Source: Rutpela maculata
Taxonomy: Eukaryota > Arthropoda > Insecta > Coleoptera > Cerambycidae
Direction of reading: 5' to 3'
DNA: 64,000 nucleotides
Assembly: GCA_936432065.2 (NCBI GenBank)
Contig: OW386291.2
Span: 105,651,823-105,715,822, forward strand
The notes below the pieces were generated by a model. It worked only from the letters and a program-made list of their open reading frames with translations. It was not told where the DNA came from and searched no databases. Both the position numbers and the translations under genes were made by a program. This document shows, one piece after another, positions 34,539-45,298 of the stretch (the stretch's first letter is position 1; the number at the start of each line of letters is the position of its first letter).

Positions 34539-35025
34539 TGGGCTATCTCATCTTACCAGAAAACTTGAATGAATATCATTCAAGAATTATATTTCAACGC
34601 ATTAGATACATTATTATGAAATATATATATTGATAAAATGTAAAAACAAAAAAAATATAGAGAATAACATTTCGAAAGATTTCTATATAAGTACAAATGA
34701 CAGAAATTTTGAAAAAAAATTTTCTTTTAAATGATTAATAACTTTTTTATTTATTGATTGATTTTTTTCAAAAACAATAGAGTTCTTCCTCTAATTAACT
34801 CTAACTTACTTTCCAAATTTCAATACAATCGGACTTTTCTTTCTTAAGTTATCGTGCTTACAAGAAACCTGACGGACGGTCAGACAGACGGACAGACAGA
34901 CGGACATTTTGAAAGGTGTTCAGAATTCGTCCACTAACACAATGATATGAAAATTTTTTCTTTATGAGCGATATTTCCGGTTTCAGAAATGTGCCGATCA
35001 AATGCTTCGTTTTTGCGAAGAGTAT
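34525..35025 (-). repeat. tRNA-like repeat, 5' part with GACGGACAGAC tract (copy 1)
   Basis: On the minus strand, GATAGCCCAATGGCTAAAGC (about 34557-34538) resembles a tRNA D-arm/A-box. It follows about 450 bp of sequence shared with 55395-55840: GCGATATTTCCGGTTTCAG, TCAGAATTCGTCCACTAACAC, (GACGGACAGAC)n, AAAGTCCGATTGTATTGAAATTTG and CATAATAATGTATCTAATG-type strings. The pair of copies suggests one repeat unit made of this block plus the tRNA-like part. Confidence 0.65.
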
Positions 35026-35040
35026 AATAATGGGCCAATT

Positions 35041-35164
35041 ACACAGGCACACAAAATAAAGAAAGTGGTCTTTTTCTGGTACTCCATTGGGCATATATGT
35101 ATTTCGACGTGCTGAACACGAATCAGGTGTCCGTTTAGCTCCATTGGCCACCAATTTTTTGTAA
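35041..35164. repeat. ACACAGGCACACA-type terminus, short copy
   Basis: The start ACACAGGCACACAAAATAAAG and the following GTGCTGAACACGAATC resemble the ends at 20172 and 7030. It runs directly into the inverted repeat at 35165. Confidence 0.5.
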
Positions 35165-35490
35165 ATCGCGATAATTTTTATCAAGCGCGGATCTAGAAAT
35201 TTCAATAATTTTTTTCTTGTCTGTGGCGCATGGGACCCATACGAAATATGGGAAATAACATATCGAGAAGCATTTCTCTAACGACCCCTAAAAAATTTTG
35301 AAAAAGCAGTTTTTGAAAAATTCCTTTAATCGAATTTTGAAAAATTTTTTCGCAAACTGCTTTTTTAAATTTTTTTAGGGGTCGTTAGAGAAGTGCTTCT
35401 CGAGATGTTATTTCCCATATTTCGTATAGGTCCCATGCGCCACAGACGAGAAAAAAATTATTGAAATTTCTAGATCCGCGCTTGATTGTT
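35165..35490. mobile_element. inverted repeat, about 325 bp, related to 42863-43620
   Basis: The arms mirror CAAGCGCGGATCTAGAAATTTC, GGCGCATGGGACC, GAAATATGGGAAATAACAT and CTAACGACCCCTAAAAA around a centre near 35325. The inner half of each arm (CATGGGACCCATACGAAAT...GACCCCTAAAAAATTTTG) is shared with the larger palindrome at 42863-43620, so the two are related foldback elements. Confidence 0.8.
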
Positions 35491-35512
35491 ATATCCAAGC
35501 TTAAATATGCGC

Positions 35513-36050
35513 CACTTCTTTGGACCCCCCACTATATTGTACATGTTAACGAGTTGGAATCGATTCAACCCAAATTTCTTAAATTTATGTACTTCAGATC
35601 TGATCCAACGATCGGTTATCCATAAGGAAACCTGCTGGATAGGTACTCTTTAGTCAATTTAATTCGTAGACAAGTATGCTTATCCCAAATATTTTTTTTT
35701 TTTTTTTAATATTATTAACTACCTACATTATTGATGCATTACTATCATTGTCAAAATTAACATTTCAAGAACAATATTTGCTACAGTCACAATGCAATCT
35801 GCGGTGATATAGACATTTTTAATTGCTGCCTGAATGCTTTAAAAAACTAATTTAGCCTACCTGTTTCTTTTTTCATATTAATTGTTATCTACTATAAGTT
35901 AATAATATTATTATATTATTAATATATGTGATGCATTTTTAGTTATGCTTGTTTAGTTTTAGTAGTTTTTGTAGAATTTCACTGTACCTTCCTGTCCTAT
36001 AGTTGAGTCAAGTACCTGCTGGGCAGTATAATCAAATAAATAAATAAGTG
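35513..36050 (+). pseudogene. 3' end of a LINE with (AAAT)n tail
   Basis: A short RT C-terminal remnant (ESIQPKFLKFMYFRSDP, then LVNLIRRQVCLS) at 35520-35690 is followed by an untranslated region. It ends GTATAATCAAATAAATAAATAAG near 36048. The (AAAT)n tail and the orientation agree, so this is the 3' end of a plus-strand LINE. Confidence 0.6.
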
Positions 36051-37090
36051 CAACTTTTTCTTCTAAAGTAATAATCATACGTCTGTCAAATAACTATATC
36101 TCGCACAATTTTTATCATAGAGAAACAAAAAGACAAACAAATCAAACATAATTTTATTACCTACAAAAAAAGCACTAATCACATTTTTTTCACCCTCTAC
36201 ATTCAACAGTTAGATGATTCACTTAAACAACTGCCTTTCCTTAACTATACGTAATTACTAATGAAACTGCAGAGTTTGGACAAGATAAATATTTTTATAT
36301 AATTGAAAAATATTTTCCCTGTTCTATAAATTCTGTACCAAATTGAAACTTGTAAGTTAAATGGTTTCCAAAATATTATTACTATTTTTTTAATTTTAGC
36401 GAATACATTGGAAGACTGTATCTCCTCTGGGATGCAATTTGGTACTGAGGTAAGTAAAAAGTGATTTGAATTTAGTAACAAACGTATTACAAAATGGGAT
36501 TGTTAGCCAGATGATTGTTTTCTTTATCAAGTATTTATCATTAGTGACTGGTAAAACAAATAATGATTGCTCATCATACTTTGAATCAGCATAAGTTAAC
36601 AAAAAGCGATAACGACAAAAAATTAATCTGGAATACCATCTCAAAACCTGGCGGTTGTATAAATAAATTTTTTATTTGTACATACCTTAATTAGCACGAA
36701 AGTGAACTGAATGGTAAAATCTGTAGATTTAACACCGCGTCAATTCGCTATAGAGTCATTAAAGAGGATGCCGAATAGCTTCCACTTTAGGCATACCTAG
36801 CTAAGTGGGTTCGAACTCTACTTATTGATCAGATTTTATTATAAACTGCAAAATCCCGTCTTAGACAAACCAATCACAGGATCTTTGAGATGACAGAGGA
36901 TCTTTGAGATGACCTAGAAGGTGACAAGCAATCAAAAAAAGTTTAGTGATACTATCTTTTCGCATTGAAACTTTTTTCTCTATAGCTAAGGTTCATTTTA
37001 TTAATCGTATACCTATAACCCTAGGTAATAGTAATGTTGATTGTAATAATGTTGGAACGTATTTATTTTGTTAATATATCCAATCCATCC
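36051..37090. other. no gene recognised
   Basis: AT-rich sequence. A string GTGGGTTCGAACTC at 36796-36809 resembles a tRNA B-box, but I see no A-box at the right distance, so I do not call a tRNA or SINE. Confidence 0.35.
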
Positions 37091-37094
37091 ACGT

Positions 37095-37530
37095 TAAAAA
37101 TCTCAATATCAATTCTCAACTTCAAAAGACGGTAGTACTGATGACCTCCCGGATTTCAAATCTAGGAATATCTCTACATTGTGTACACTTTCAATAAGTG
37201 TTCACAAAATAATAAATACTAATCAGTTCGGATATCAAAGCAATACCCGTTGCAATGTTTGAATTATTAACTGCAATGTACACAAAAAAATGAGGGTGAG
37301 GCAGTTCCAGCAATGTTTTGTGATCTGTCCAAAGAAGTTTTCTGTTGAATCACGAGATATTGATTGAAAAACTTTAATGCTATGGAGTTTTGGTACGTCT
37401 TTCCATTGGTTTCAAACTTAATGATCGCAAACAGAGAATAAAATATTTAAAAAACCACTCTGACACTGATGAAGTCAACAGTAGTTGTGGTGTACTGCAA
37501 GGATCCGTACTTGACCCTTGTACTTGATCC
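37095..37530 (+). pseudogene. LINE reverse transcriptase relic, plus strand
   Basis: Scattered across frames are NTNQFGYQ, MFCDLSKEVF (the FxDLSKAFD block with the catalytic Asp retained at 37323), a HWFQTY-like stretch and ENKIFKKPL. A GV(P)QGSVLDP-like stretch follows at about 37490-37520. The order is that of an RT palm domain. Several frameshifts make it dead. Confidence 0.6.
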
Positions 37531-37679
37531 AAGCAAACTGCCTCTCTGACAGTTCTTAATAGATACAATTTGGAATTGTCTCTAATATTCTTCATGTTCT
37601 TCTCAACAGTATTCTTAAAATCCGTCTAGTTCTATGTTCCAAATATAATATAACCACTGCTGTCGTATTATATCAGAGT

Positions 37680-37905
37680 AATATATAATTATATTCAGCC
37701 CATTTATGGTAAGTATGTCACTTACAATATAGTTAACAATGTAGGCCTGAGTATTATGCATTGCTGCACACCATGCACAAAAAATGTAGGTCTAGTAAAT
37801 TATTATAGCACTCTTCCCATAAAGACAGTTTATTCTAATTTATTAGTAAACTCGGTATGGGAGACCGTATAGAAGGCCTTAGCCAGGTCTAAAATGACAC
37901 AGAAC
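37680..37905 (-). pseudogene. LINE reverse transcriptase relic, minus strand
   Basis: On the minus strand KLTFCVILDLAKAFYTVSH (37920-37860) is the RT block with catalytic Asp, followed by EFTNKLE and a GVQQCIILRPTLLT-like block near 37760. It faces the relic at 37095-37530. Its upstream end is the target duplication of the insertion at 37925, so the LINE was already broken before or by that event. Confidence 0.65.
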
Positions 37906-39931
37906 GTAAGTTTGGCATTTACTTGATTGATGGATTGATTGATTGATTTACCAGCGTGCGGTAGGCATTGCTGCCACTCCCAGGTTATACAGCTGGGCCT
38001 GCTACGTCCACGCTGGGTTGGACTGAGGTCATGCTTGTTGCCAGCAGCGAGAGCCACATGGCACATGGTAAAGGAATGTGGGATGGGAGGTGTAGGTATT
38101 TGTGAGATACGTTACCGCATTGTGTCGTGAGGGAGCGTTTAAGCTCCCTTTTTTGTGTTTTTGGTTCTGAACTTCTGCCTCTTCTGAGTCTTCTTGTGAA
38201 ATATGTATTGTTTCGTGATATTGAGTGTTTATGTTCCTCTTTTTGTATTTCTGCTTCTTCATATTCTGATTCCTCTGTCTCTGATTTTGGTAGAGCATAT
38301 ATCGCGGTGATTTCTTTGTGGAATTCATTTTTCCCCACTCTTTTCTTTCCCAGTTACCTCTGCCTCCCCCCGCCCTTTAACGCTCCTGTCCCGCTTCCCT
38401 GCCTATTAGGATATGATCTGAACTTACGTTCCTAGATTCAGTATTCGGTTTATTTTTCTTGTGTGTAGATACCATTTCCTTGGGAAAAACCATATAAACG
38501 TTTAAGCCTTGCTCTGGTGATGAGTTATTTGTCCTTTTGGTTCCATAGTGTTCGTTGTTTATTTCGCCTGTTCCATATGCAGCATTTTTTCTTGCTCAAC
38601 CGTGTTTTCTAGCAATTGGTCCTTGGAATTCCTTGGATAGTGGCTTATTAAAGGGCCTTTTTGTATTAATTTGATTTGTTCATTTTTTGCTTTCTCTTTT
38701 TACTCCAGTTTATCTCGTGTATGTGTTATCATTTCATATCTCCCCCGCTTTAACGCCCCTGACTCGTTCCCCCAGTTCTGTGCCTACCAGGATGTGTTCT
38801 TTCATTCGTACGTTCTGTATTTGATCCATCATTCTTGTGTAGAGATACCATTTCCTGGGAAAGTCTGTGCATTTCCATTGAACTGCAAGAGATTCAGCCC
38901 CCGGCGTATTATACCAATAGTACTCCACTGATCAGGTTGTTAATTTATTACCCAAGTTACCGCTTGTTTATCTAAGGAGCCCTGTTTGTCTTAAAGAATA
39001 ACATGGCCATACTTCAACAATCTATTTGCCTTGCTATAAATTTATGGTAAGAGCAGTCCACATTTTCAAGATTTTGGATGTATAATCACTTCTCAGATTT
39101 TCTAAGAAAGTCGTTTGAATCAGCTTCTCAGCAGTTTATTACAGCATTTATTACGCAATGAATATGTAACATCACAAAACACACTCTTTTTTAATACAAA
39201 TACAGATTATGTAGGTACGAAATCAATCACTACAATAGAATCGCTTATCACACGTCCTAAGATGTGTATTATTCCTCAAACTTATCACTCACTTGAAACC
39301 TTAAAATTATATCTTTTACACTTTGTACAAAATTTTTATTATATTTAAATTGATTTAATTTGGCGCGGTGTACTGTTACCCTAATGGTACTCCCCTGGTT
39401 GAGTCATATGCATTTTTGCTGGAAGAGAATTGTTTATAAATTCGTTTGAATATTTTTAATAATTATGAAAAACCTCACTTGGAAATTTAACTAAGGAATT
39501 TATATTATGACCATTCTTTAAGAAGTATGCATTCACTACTGATTATTACGGGTTCAATTTATATCAAATTCGCTCGAATATTTCTAATAATCATGAAAAG
39601 AGAATTGAAGGTTTACATAAGAAATTTATATGACCATAGTTTACGAAAATACGTTATTGATTATTTCGGGCACAACTTAAATTAAACTCGTTTGAATATT
39701 TTCATATGAATTTTCTAACTTATGATAGCACAAAATATATAAAAATCAATTTAAAAAAACCTGCAATGCAAAAAAAATCATCTAAATAAATTGGAAATTA
39801 TCAACCTAACATTAACTTTAGTGGATATGCTTGCAATCTTGCATGCAGATTTTCTTTATTAAAAGGGAGCTTTACGAAACTTTTATAGGTTAGGTTAACA
39901 TTTAGGTACCCAGTAAGTTTGGCATTTACTT
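37906..39931 (-). mobile_element. retroposed insertion, about 2 kb, 19-bp target duplication
   Basis: GTAAGTTTGGCATTTACTT occurs exactly at 37906-37924 and 39913-39931. The insert (37925-39912) ends on the minus strand with a (AATC)n tail, seen as GATTGATTGATTGATT at 37925-37950, so it is a minus-strand non-LTR retroelement or retroposed RNA. It contains related minus-strand peptide fragments: at 38740-38930 (WYLYTRMMDQIQNVRMKEHILVG) and a degenerate match at 38370-38530. It also has an acidic/basic open frame at 37985-38338. I do not recognise the protein. Confidence 0.8.
39430..39715. repeat. imperfect tandem repeat, about 125-bp unit
   Basis: TTCGTTTGAATATTTTTAATAAT...ATGAAAA recurs near 39440, 39569 and 39689. 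GGAATTTATATTATGACCAT / GAAATTTATATGACCAT are also shared between units. It lies within the 2-kb insertion. Confidence 0.6.
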
Positions 39932-39961
39932 ATTTAAAAAATAGTTGTATTTGACAATAAG

Positions 39962-41295
39962 TTATTTACTTAAAATCTTCTGTATGTCTACTACAGTTTT
40001 GCCTCTGGTTTCTGGAACTATGAAATAAACAAAAGTAGCTGCTAAGGCACAAAATCCACCAAACAACCAAAAACATTTTGCTGCACCTATAAATTCAATA
40101 ATAAAAGGAAATACAAAGGTAACAAAAAATGATGTAATAGCACAAGTGACAATAGCTAATGAGGACGCAGTTGATCTGACATTCGACGGAAATATTTCAC
40201 TTATAATAGTCCACGTTACAGAAGTAAGGCCAAGATTGAAGGCAATTATGTACACCATCAGCGAAGTAACAGGTAACCAATAAAGACTACTAATGTAATA
40301 AAAAGCACTATCTTTTAGATAAAAATATAAACCAAGCGTGAAGAGAGATATTGAAGAATTAACTGTTGAAATTATTAACAAAAATCTACGACCTAATTTT
40401 TCAACAAGCATTGATGCAGTAATGATGGAGATAACTTGTACCATTGCTACTAAAATAGTGGAAAGATTTGTAGATATCTTGCTTCCAGTTAACTCAAAAA
40501 TAGGTCCAATAAAGGCCATTATGGGGGTAATACCAGCAAATTGTTGGAAAAAACATAATCCCGCACAAATTACTAGTCCTTTCCGTAAAGCTGGAATTTT
40601 AAAAACATTTATGTAACTGCGCTTACTAGAACTTGTACTTTCTTGAATTAATTGCGTTATTTCTAATAACTCCTTTTCCGCACTTACCTCACATTTGTTT
40701 CTCAGCTTCATTAACGCTTCAATCGCAGCTTTTCTATCATCTATCAATGCCAGATAAACTGGTGTTTCTGGTATAACAAATGTAAAGGTGATAATGACAA
40801 ATATTAAAGGAATTGTACAAGAAAGTGTAAACATTTTTAAAGATAGATATGGTGCAATTCCTAATGTATAAAGAGATCCTAATGATGCGAACACTTCCAT
40901 CATGCACACGAATTTTCCTCTGTTATGATCCTCTGAAATTTCTCCAACGTATAGTGGCACAACAGTATAAGTTACACCCAAACCTATACCAAGCAGGAAT
41001 CTGGTTAAGTAATAGAAGTATATGTTTGATGCAAATGAAAGAATGATGTAAGATATTAACATCATTTCAACTAGTAACATTATCGTTCTTTTTCTTCCGT
41101 ATTTGTCGGCGAATTTTCCCGACAGCATAGGACCAATTGTGGCTCCCAGACAAGGCAACGCAGCAATCCATGATTCTTGGAGAGACGTTATTGGAACTCC
41201 CAGTGGGTTTACTTCTAGGTCAGTTGATTTTAAAATTGGAATAGCAGGGGAACTCCATACAATGCTGCAACCAGAAACAAACGCCACCAGATCAG
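39962..41295 (-). CDS. sugar transporter (Tret1-like, MFS), last exon
   Basis: The exon encodes about 443 residues of a sugar-porter-family MFS transporter, probably a plasma-membrane facilitator for trehalose or hexose. Numbering from the Val/Met at 41287, motifs in order are WSSPAIP (11-17), GKFADKYGRKR (57-67), PLYVGEIS (111-118), PETP (173-176), FFQQFAGI (246-253), VEKLGRR (295-301), ISEIFPSNVRS (362-372) and PETRGK (425-430). About twelve hydrophobic segments fit 12 TM helices. There is no start ATG: the frame runs back to TTTAATTACTTTGCAG|CTGATCTGG, a clear 3' splice acceptor at 41297-41296. One or more 5' exons lie beyond it and were not found. The usual GP(I/L)PW before helix 10 is replaced by GLTSVTW (353-359). 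The stop TAA is at 39964-39962. Confidence 0.92.
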
Positions 41296-42276
41296 CTGCA
41301 AAGTAATTAAATTCTGTTATATTAAGAATAGATTTATATTTAATTAATTAAACTTAATGGAACATATTACATATTCCCAAATGCCTTCATGAATTTCATG
41401 TTTATAAAGAGATAATGCTTATGCATAAATAGGCTCTTAAATATTTAATACTTAATCTTATCGAAGGTTGCAACCTTCATGGATATTTTTTTATTAAAAT
41501 GCTTAAGAACTTTTATATTTACTGACCGATTTGATTTTAAAAGGTTTCTTCTTCCATCTAACATTAACCACCTTCCAAACTTCAATACAATCTGACTTTT
41601 CGCTCTTAAGTTACTTAAGTACTTACAAAAACATGTCGGACGAGCAAATGGACAAAAAAACAGGCGAACAGACCAACAGACAGATTTTTTGAATGTTAAT
41701 CAGAATTCGATGATTAACATAACATGATTTACTTCCCTCGCTTACCTCGCAATCGTGAAAGAATCACCCTCCGAGATTTGTACGGATTTTTACGTTTCAG
41801 AGTACGTATATTACGAATATTAAAGCCATTTAACTCCATCAGTCAGTCTGTCTGTCTGCTTGCCTACCTACCTGCCTGCCTGTCTGTCTGTTGGTGTTAT
41901 ATCTACAAAACCACTTAACGGAGAAGGATAATATTTAGTAGATAGTTGACGCTACTGCCAACGAAGAACTGTTGAAACCATTGAAAAATACACAGAGTAC
42001 ACCCTATAACAGTATAATTAAGGAAAGAAAAACACAGTCATATTTGATATGCAGTTAACACAACTGTCAAGAAAAATATGAAAAAAAAAGTATAATTAAG
42101 GAAAGAAAAACACTGTCATATTTGATATGCAGTTAACACAACTGTCAAGGAAGAAAAATATGAAAAAAATACAGGGTGGACACTCAAAAAAATATATAAA
42201 ATGTGACTTAGGACGATAATATTTCTCATGTAGTTATCACAACTATCGAAAAAGAAAATTATGATAAGAAATATAC
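41296..42276. repeat. intron or 5' flank with dispersed repeats
   Basis: About 41510-41720 shares TTCAATACAATCTGACTTTTC, TCTTAAGTTA and CAGAATTCGATGATTAACA with the GACGGACAGAC block of 34570 and 55600. About 41835-42010 is family 3 (GTCTGTCTG, then GGAGAAGGATAATATTTAGTAGATAGTTGACG). At 42011-42165 an ~80-bp unit (AGTATAATTAAGGAAAGAAA, then TTTGATATGCAGTTAACACA) is present twice in tandem. No upstream exon is visible. Confidence 0.6.
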
Positions 42277-42765
42277 TGTCGGAAAATATCCAAAATTAAA
42301 TTAAATTATTGTATTTTACGTTAGAAAATAGAAATTATTTAAATCGTGTAATTATTAGAGACATAACTTCGCGTATAGGCAACGGAGGTAATAGGATATT
42401 TCCGTTGTCTATGCAATCTTTCACATATTTATTGGTGTTCTTCCATAGAGGCATTGCTCTAGCAATGAACTCGGCAAATTGCTGAGTAAGGAAGAGCACG
42501 GATAAGTATTGATGAAAGAAATTAGTAGAGGGAATTCATTATCGCGTTAGCTCCGGAAGGAGACGGTAGCCGAGTCAGTGAAGAGCAAAGTCCCGAAAGG
42601 GTGAAACTAATTATTGAAATTTCCTAAATCCAGCCGCCTACCCATGATGAGAATACAGGGAAGAATACTGTTGTAAGTACAATCATTCTTTTGAGTACCC
42701 AAGTGAGTACCCTATTTTAAAAGGGGCCGCCCCCAGAGGCTCAACATATGGTGGAGGCGCCGGGC
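42277..42765 (+). repeat. possible 5' LTR with primer-binding site
   Basis: A 470-bp stretch starts TGTCGGAAAATA and ends GGCTCAACA at 42746. Two bases later comes TGGTGGAGGCGCCGGGC (42749-42765), which looks like a tRNA-primed start site. About 75 bases of leader follow and then the palindrome at 42863. No gag or pol is seen and no second LTR copy was found, so this is a remnant. The class (perhaps BEL/Pao) is a guess. Confidence 0.4.
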
Positions 42766-42862
42766 AAACAAATTCCCCCTGGAAATTGTTAAAATCGGAG
42801 CCATGCAAGCCGAAGTTAAACTTTGTAATCGGTGTACAGTTGTAATCGGTTGGTAATCACCC

Positions 42863-43620
42863 AACTTTTTTCACCCTATTATTAGTGTTCAGCACCCTCG
42901 AAAATGAGAGGAGGAATAGGTTTCATAACAGTGGCGGCTGGTGAAATTTCAATATTTTTTTTTCTCGTCTGTGGTGCATGGGACCCATACGAAATTTGGG
43001 AAATAACATCTTGAGAAGCACTTCTCTAATGACCCCTAAAAAATTTTGAAAAAGCAGTTTGCGAAAAAATTTTTGAAACTTCGTTAGTCTCCCCTGGGTC
43101 TAGGGACTTCTGTTTATTTTTATTTTTTTTTGTCATATGCATTTGACTTTTCATAAAAATTCAACAACAGATTTTGGAGTTTATGAAAATATTTTCATTA
43201 CTAACTGAGATACAACGAATTGAAATATTGTAATTTGTTAAATTGTAAATTACAAAATTTCAGTTCATTGTATTTCAGTTAGTAATGAAAATGTTTTCAC
43301 AAAGTCCAAAATCTATTGTTGTATTTTTATGCAAAGTCAAATGCATATGACAAAAAAAAATAAAAATAAACAGGAGTCCCTAGACCCAGGGGAGGCTAAC
43401 GAATTTTCAAAAATTTTTTCGCAAATTGCTTTTTCAGAATTTTTTAGGGGTCATTAAAGAAGTGCTTCTCTAGATGTTATTTCCCAAATTTTGTATGGGT
43501 CCCATGCACCGCAGACGAGAAAAAAAATATTGAAATTACACCAGCCGGCACTGTTATAAAACCTATTGCTCCTCTCATTTTCGAGGGTGGTGAACACGAA
43601 TAATAGGGTGAAAAAAGTTT
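42863..43620. mobile_element. palindromic foldback element, about 760 bp
   Basis: Arms of about 375 bp mirror each other around 43240. In order they show ACTTTTTTCACCCTATTATT, CACCCTCGAAAATGAGAGGAG, CAGTGGCGGCTGGTG, TGCATGGGACCCATACGAAAT, CCTGGGTCTAGGGACT, TGTCATATGCATTTGACTTT and CATTACTAACTGAGATACAA. The loop is only tens of bases. It shares inner-arm sequence with 35165-35490. It stops right after a putative LTR leader. Confidence 0.88.
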
Positions 43621-44266
43621 TTAGTCATTCGCACCCCCTGAAACGACCACAAACCACCCCTTTTTGCTTATTTCTGATACGACAACTTGGCATCGACTAT
43701 TTTTGCAGGAATTCTTTGTTTTTTCATGGGAACATAGCAGACAGTGAAAGGTGATATCAGGTAGTAGACCGCAACCGCCCTTAGGGGGTTGAATCCACCC
43801 TGTCAGGGGGTATAAAATTGTTTCCTATTTTTTTATTGTTAAAGACGTTTACCCCCGTTCTCAAGGATGCTGATCAAGGACAATGGTAAGAGTGAATTGT
43901 GACATCCTGAGAGGGTTAGAACTCCGCCCCCCTTAGGGGGTGGAAAATTTGTTTTTTTATTTTCTAACTTGTATATTGAGTGGGAGTGGTTTCAAAGTCA
44001 CCATTTATACATTTTACATCCTCATCAAAAATGAATCTAACCTCGCAAGGATTTGAAATTCATGTTCCTTAAAACGGAATATAAGGAAGAGAATACTATT
44101 GGTAAAAATTTCTGTTTTTAATAAATTGTATATACAGGGCACGATTTTGAGTACAATATAATATTTTTTACAAAACATTAATACAACCTTACATGTCATA
44201 TTCCTCGAAATGAACATCACATTCAATGCTGTTGCCTCCTTCATCGCACGCATTATCCGTTTTCGA
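43621..44266. other. no gene; contains a segment repeated at 56590-56700
   Basis: CCCTGTCAGGGGGTATAAAATTG and GTTAAAGACGTTTAC...GGATGCTGATCAAG recur in inverted orientation at about 56610-56690. CCCCCTTAGGGGGT palindromes occur at 43780 and 43928. No coding sequence is evident. Confidence 0.5.
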
Positions 44267-44780
44267 TTAATGATCGGAAATATACACTTTGGGTATAAAA
44301 TTTAGAAAGTTTACAGCATTATCATAACTATTATCATTGGATTCGTTTGTTTCTATGCTTGCTTCATCATTTTCATCCTCTGGCGCACAATTCTCACAAA
44401 ATTTACCTTGACAAGTCTCACAAAAAACGCTACATCGTAAACCGCATTTTATACATCCGCACATGGGCGCAGCCAGGGGGGGAGCCATGCTCCCCCCCCA
44501 AGCCGTCTTCCATGAGCCAAAAAATTAAAAAGCAGTGCAAAGCAGTATCTAAAATATCCCTTGAAATAAATATTTTATAATTAATGCTAATATTATCTAA
44601 TAGAGGAATCTACATACACATCCGTTTTCAACCATTTGCTGAAAAATTTTCCTCATCCTCTGGGGAGGCCGGTACTATTGCCCCCCCCCCCCAGATGAAT
44701 TTTCTGGCTGCGCCACTGCATCCGCATCTATTTGCACATCCGCCTTACGACTTACAATTATAGTCTTTAAAAAAGGAGTC
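44267..44780 (-). pseudogene. CXC (tesmin-like) protein C-terminus, interrupted by a hAT MITE
   Basis: On the minus strand a Cys-rich module runs CANRCGCIKCGLRCS (with a stop just upstream in NCKS-stop), then CETCQGKFCENC, then an acidic tail EDENDEASIETNESND, and ends at 44267. Spacing matches the Cys-rich end of the protein at 7629-8714. The module is split inside the codons for the RCGCIK region by the 257-bp insertion at 44462-44718. Upstream domains were not recognised; frames decay above 44780. Confidence 0.65.
44454..44726. mobile_element. hAT-type MITE, 257 bp, 8-bp target duplication
   Basis: CATCCGCA occurs exactly at 44454-44461 and 44719-44726. The element 44462-44718 has inverted ends CATGGGCGCAGCCAG and CTGGCTGCGCCACTG, bordered inside by a G7 run and a C14 run. 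CAGTGGCGCAGCCAG-type ends and 8-bp duplications are typical of hAT MITEs in insects. It interrupts the Cys-rich pseudogene. Confidence 0.92.
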
Positions 44781-44934
44781 AAGATCCAATTGATCTTCTG
44801 AAAATTTGAAATTGATGGACTACAGATACCTCGAGGACAAGAGTTACCCAGAAAACAGTAAAGGCGGCAAGAACAAATAAAATAATACGAGTCCCTAATA
44901 TCAGCCAAGTCGCTACCTATTATTATTATTTCCA

Positions 44935-45015
44935 GAGATGGGTAAACTCTCGGAGTTTTGATTACTCCGAAAGTTTCCAGGAAGATTTCCTGGAAACTTT
45001 CCATTGGGAACATTC
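44935..45015. repeat. TTTCCAGGAAA hairpin element, CAGAGATGG end
   Basis: CAGAGATGGGTAAACTC is followed by AGTTTCCAGGAAGATTTCCTGGAAACT, which folds on itself. An inverted relative lies at 56455-56563 ending CCATCTCTG. The end resembles a hAT terminus, which is inference. Confidence 0.55.
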
Positions 45016-45298
45016 AGAGTCTATTTTATGGTGAAATCTGATTCGTGATGATCTAAGCTTCATTTTGATACCAAATAAGTGCATATAAATATATTGTTTA
45101 CATTACTTTTACAGACTTTTACCAAATAACTGATATTATATGACACCCGCTATATGTGCCCTGTGTTATATGAAGAATATGGAGCAATTGGGTGGTTACC
45201 CAGTAATTTGTTTTGTTTGAATTACTAAATAATTAAATATAAATAAAATAATTTATAGAATGTGATAAATATGTGGATTATAAAATTAAAAATGTATG

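Noticed and set aside
36780..36815. GGGTTCGAACTC tRNA B-box-like string
   Set aside because: No A-box or acceptor stem could be fitted around it.
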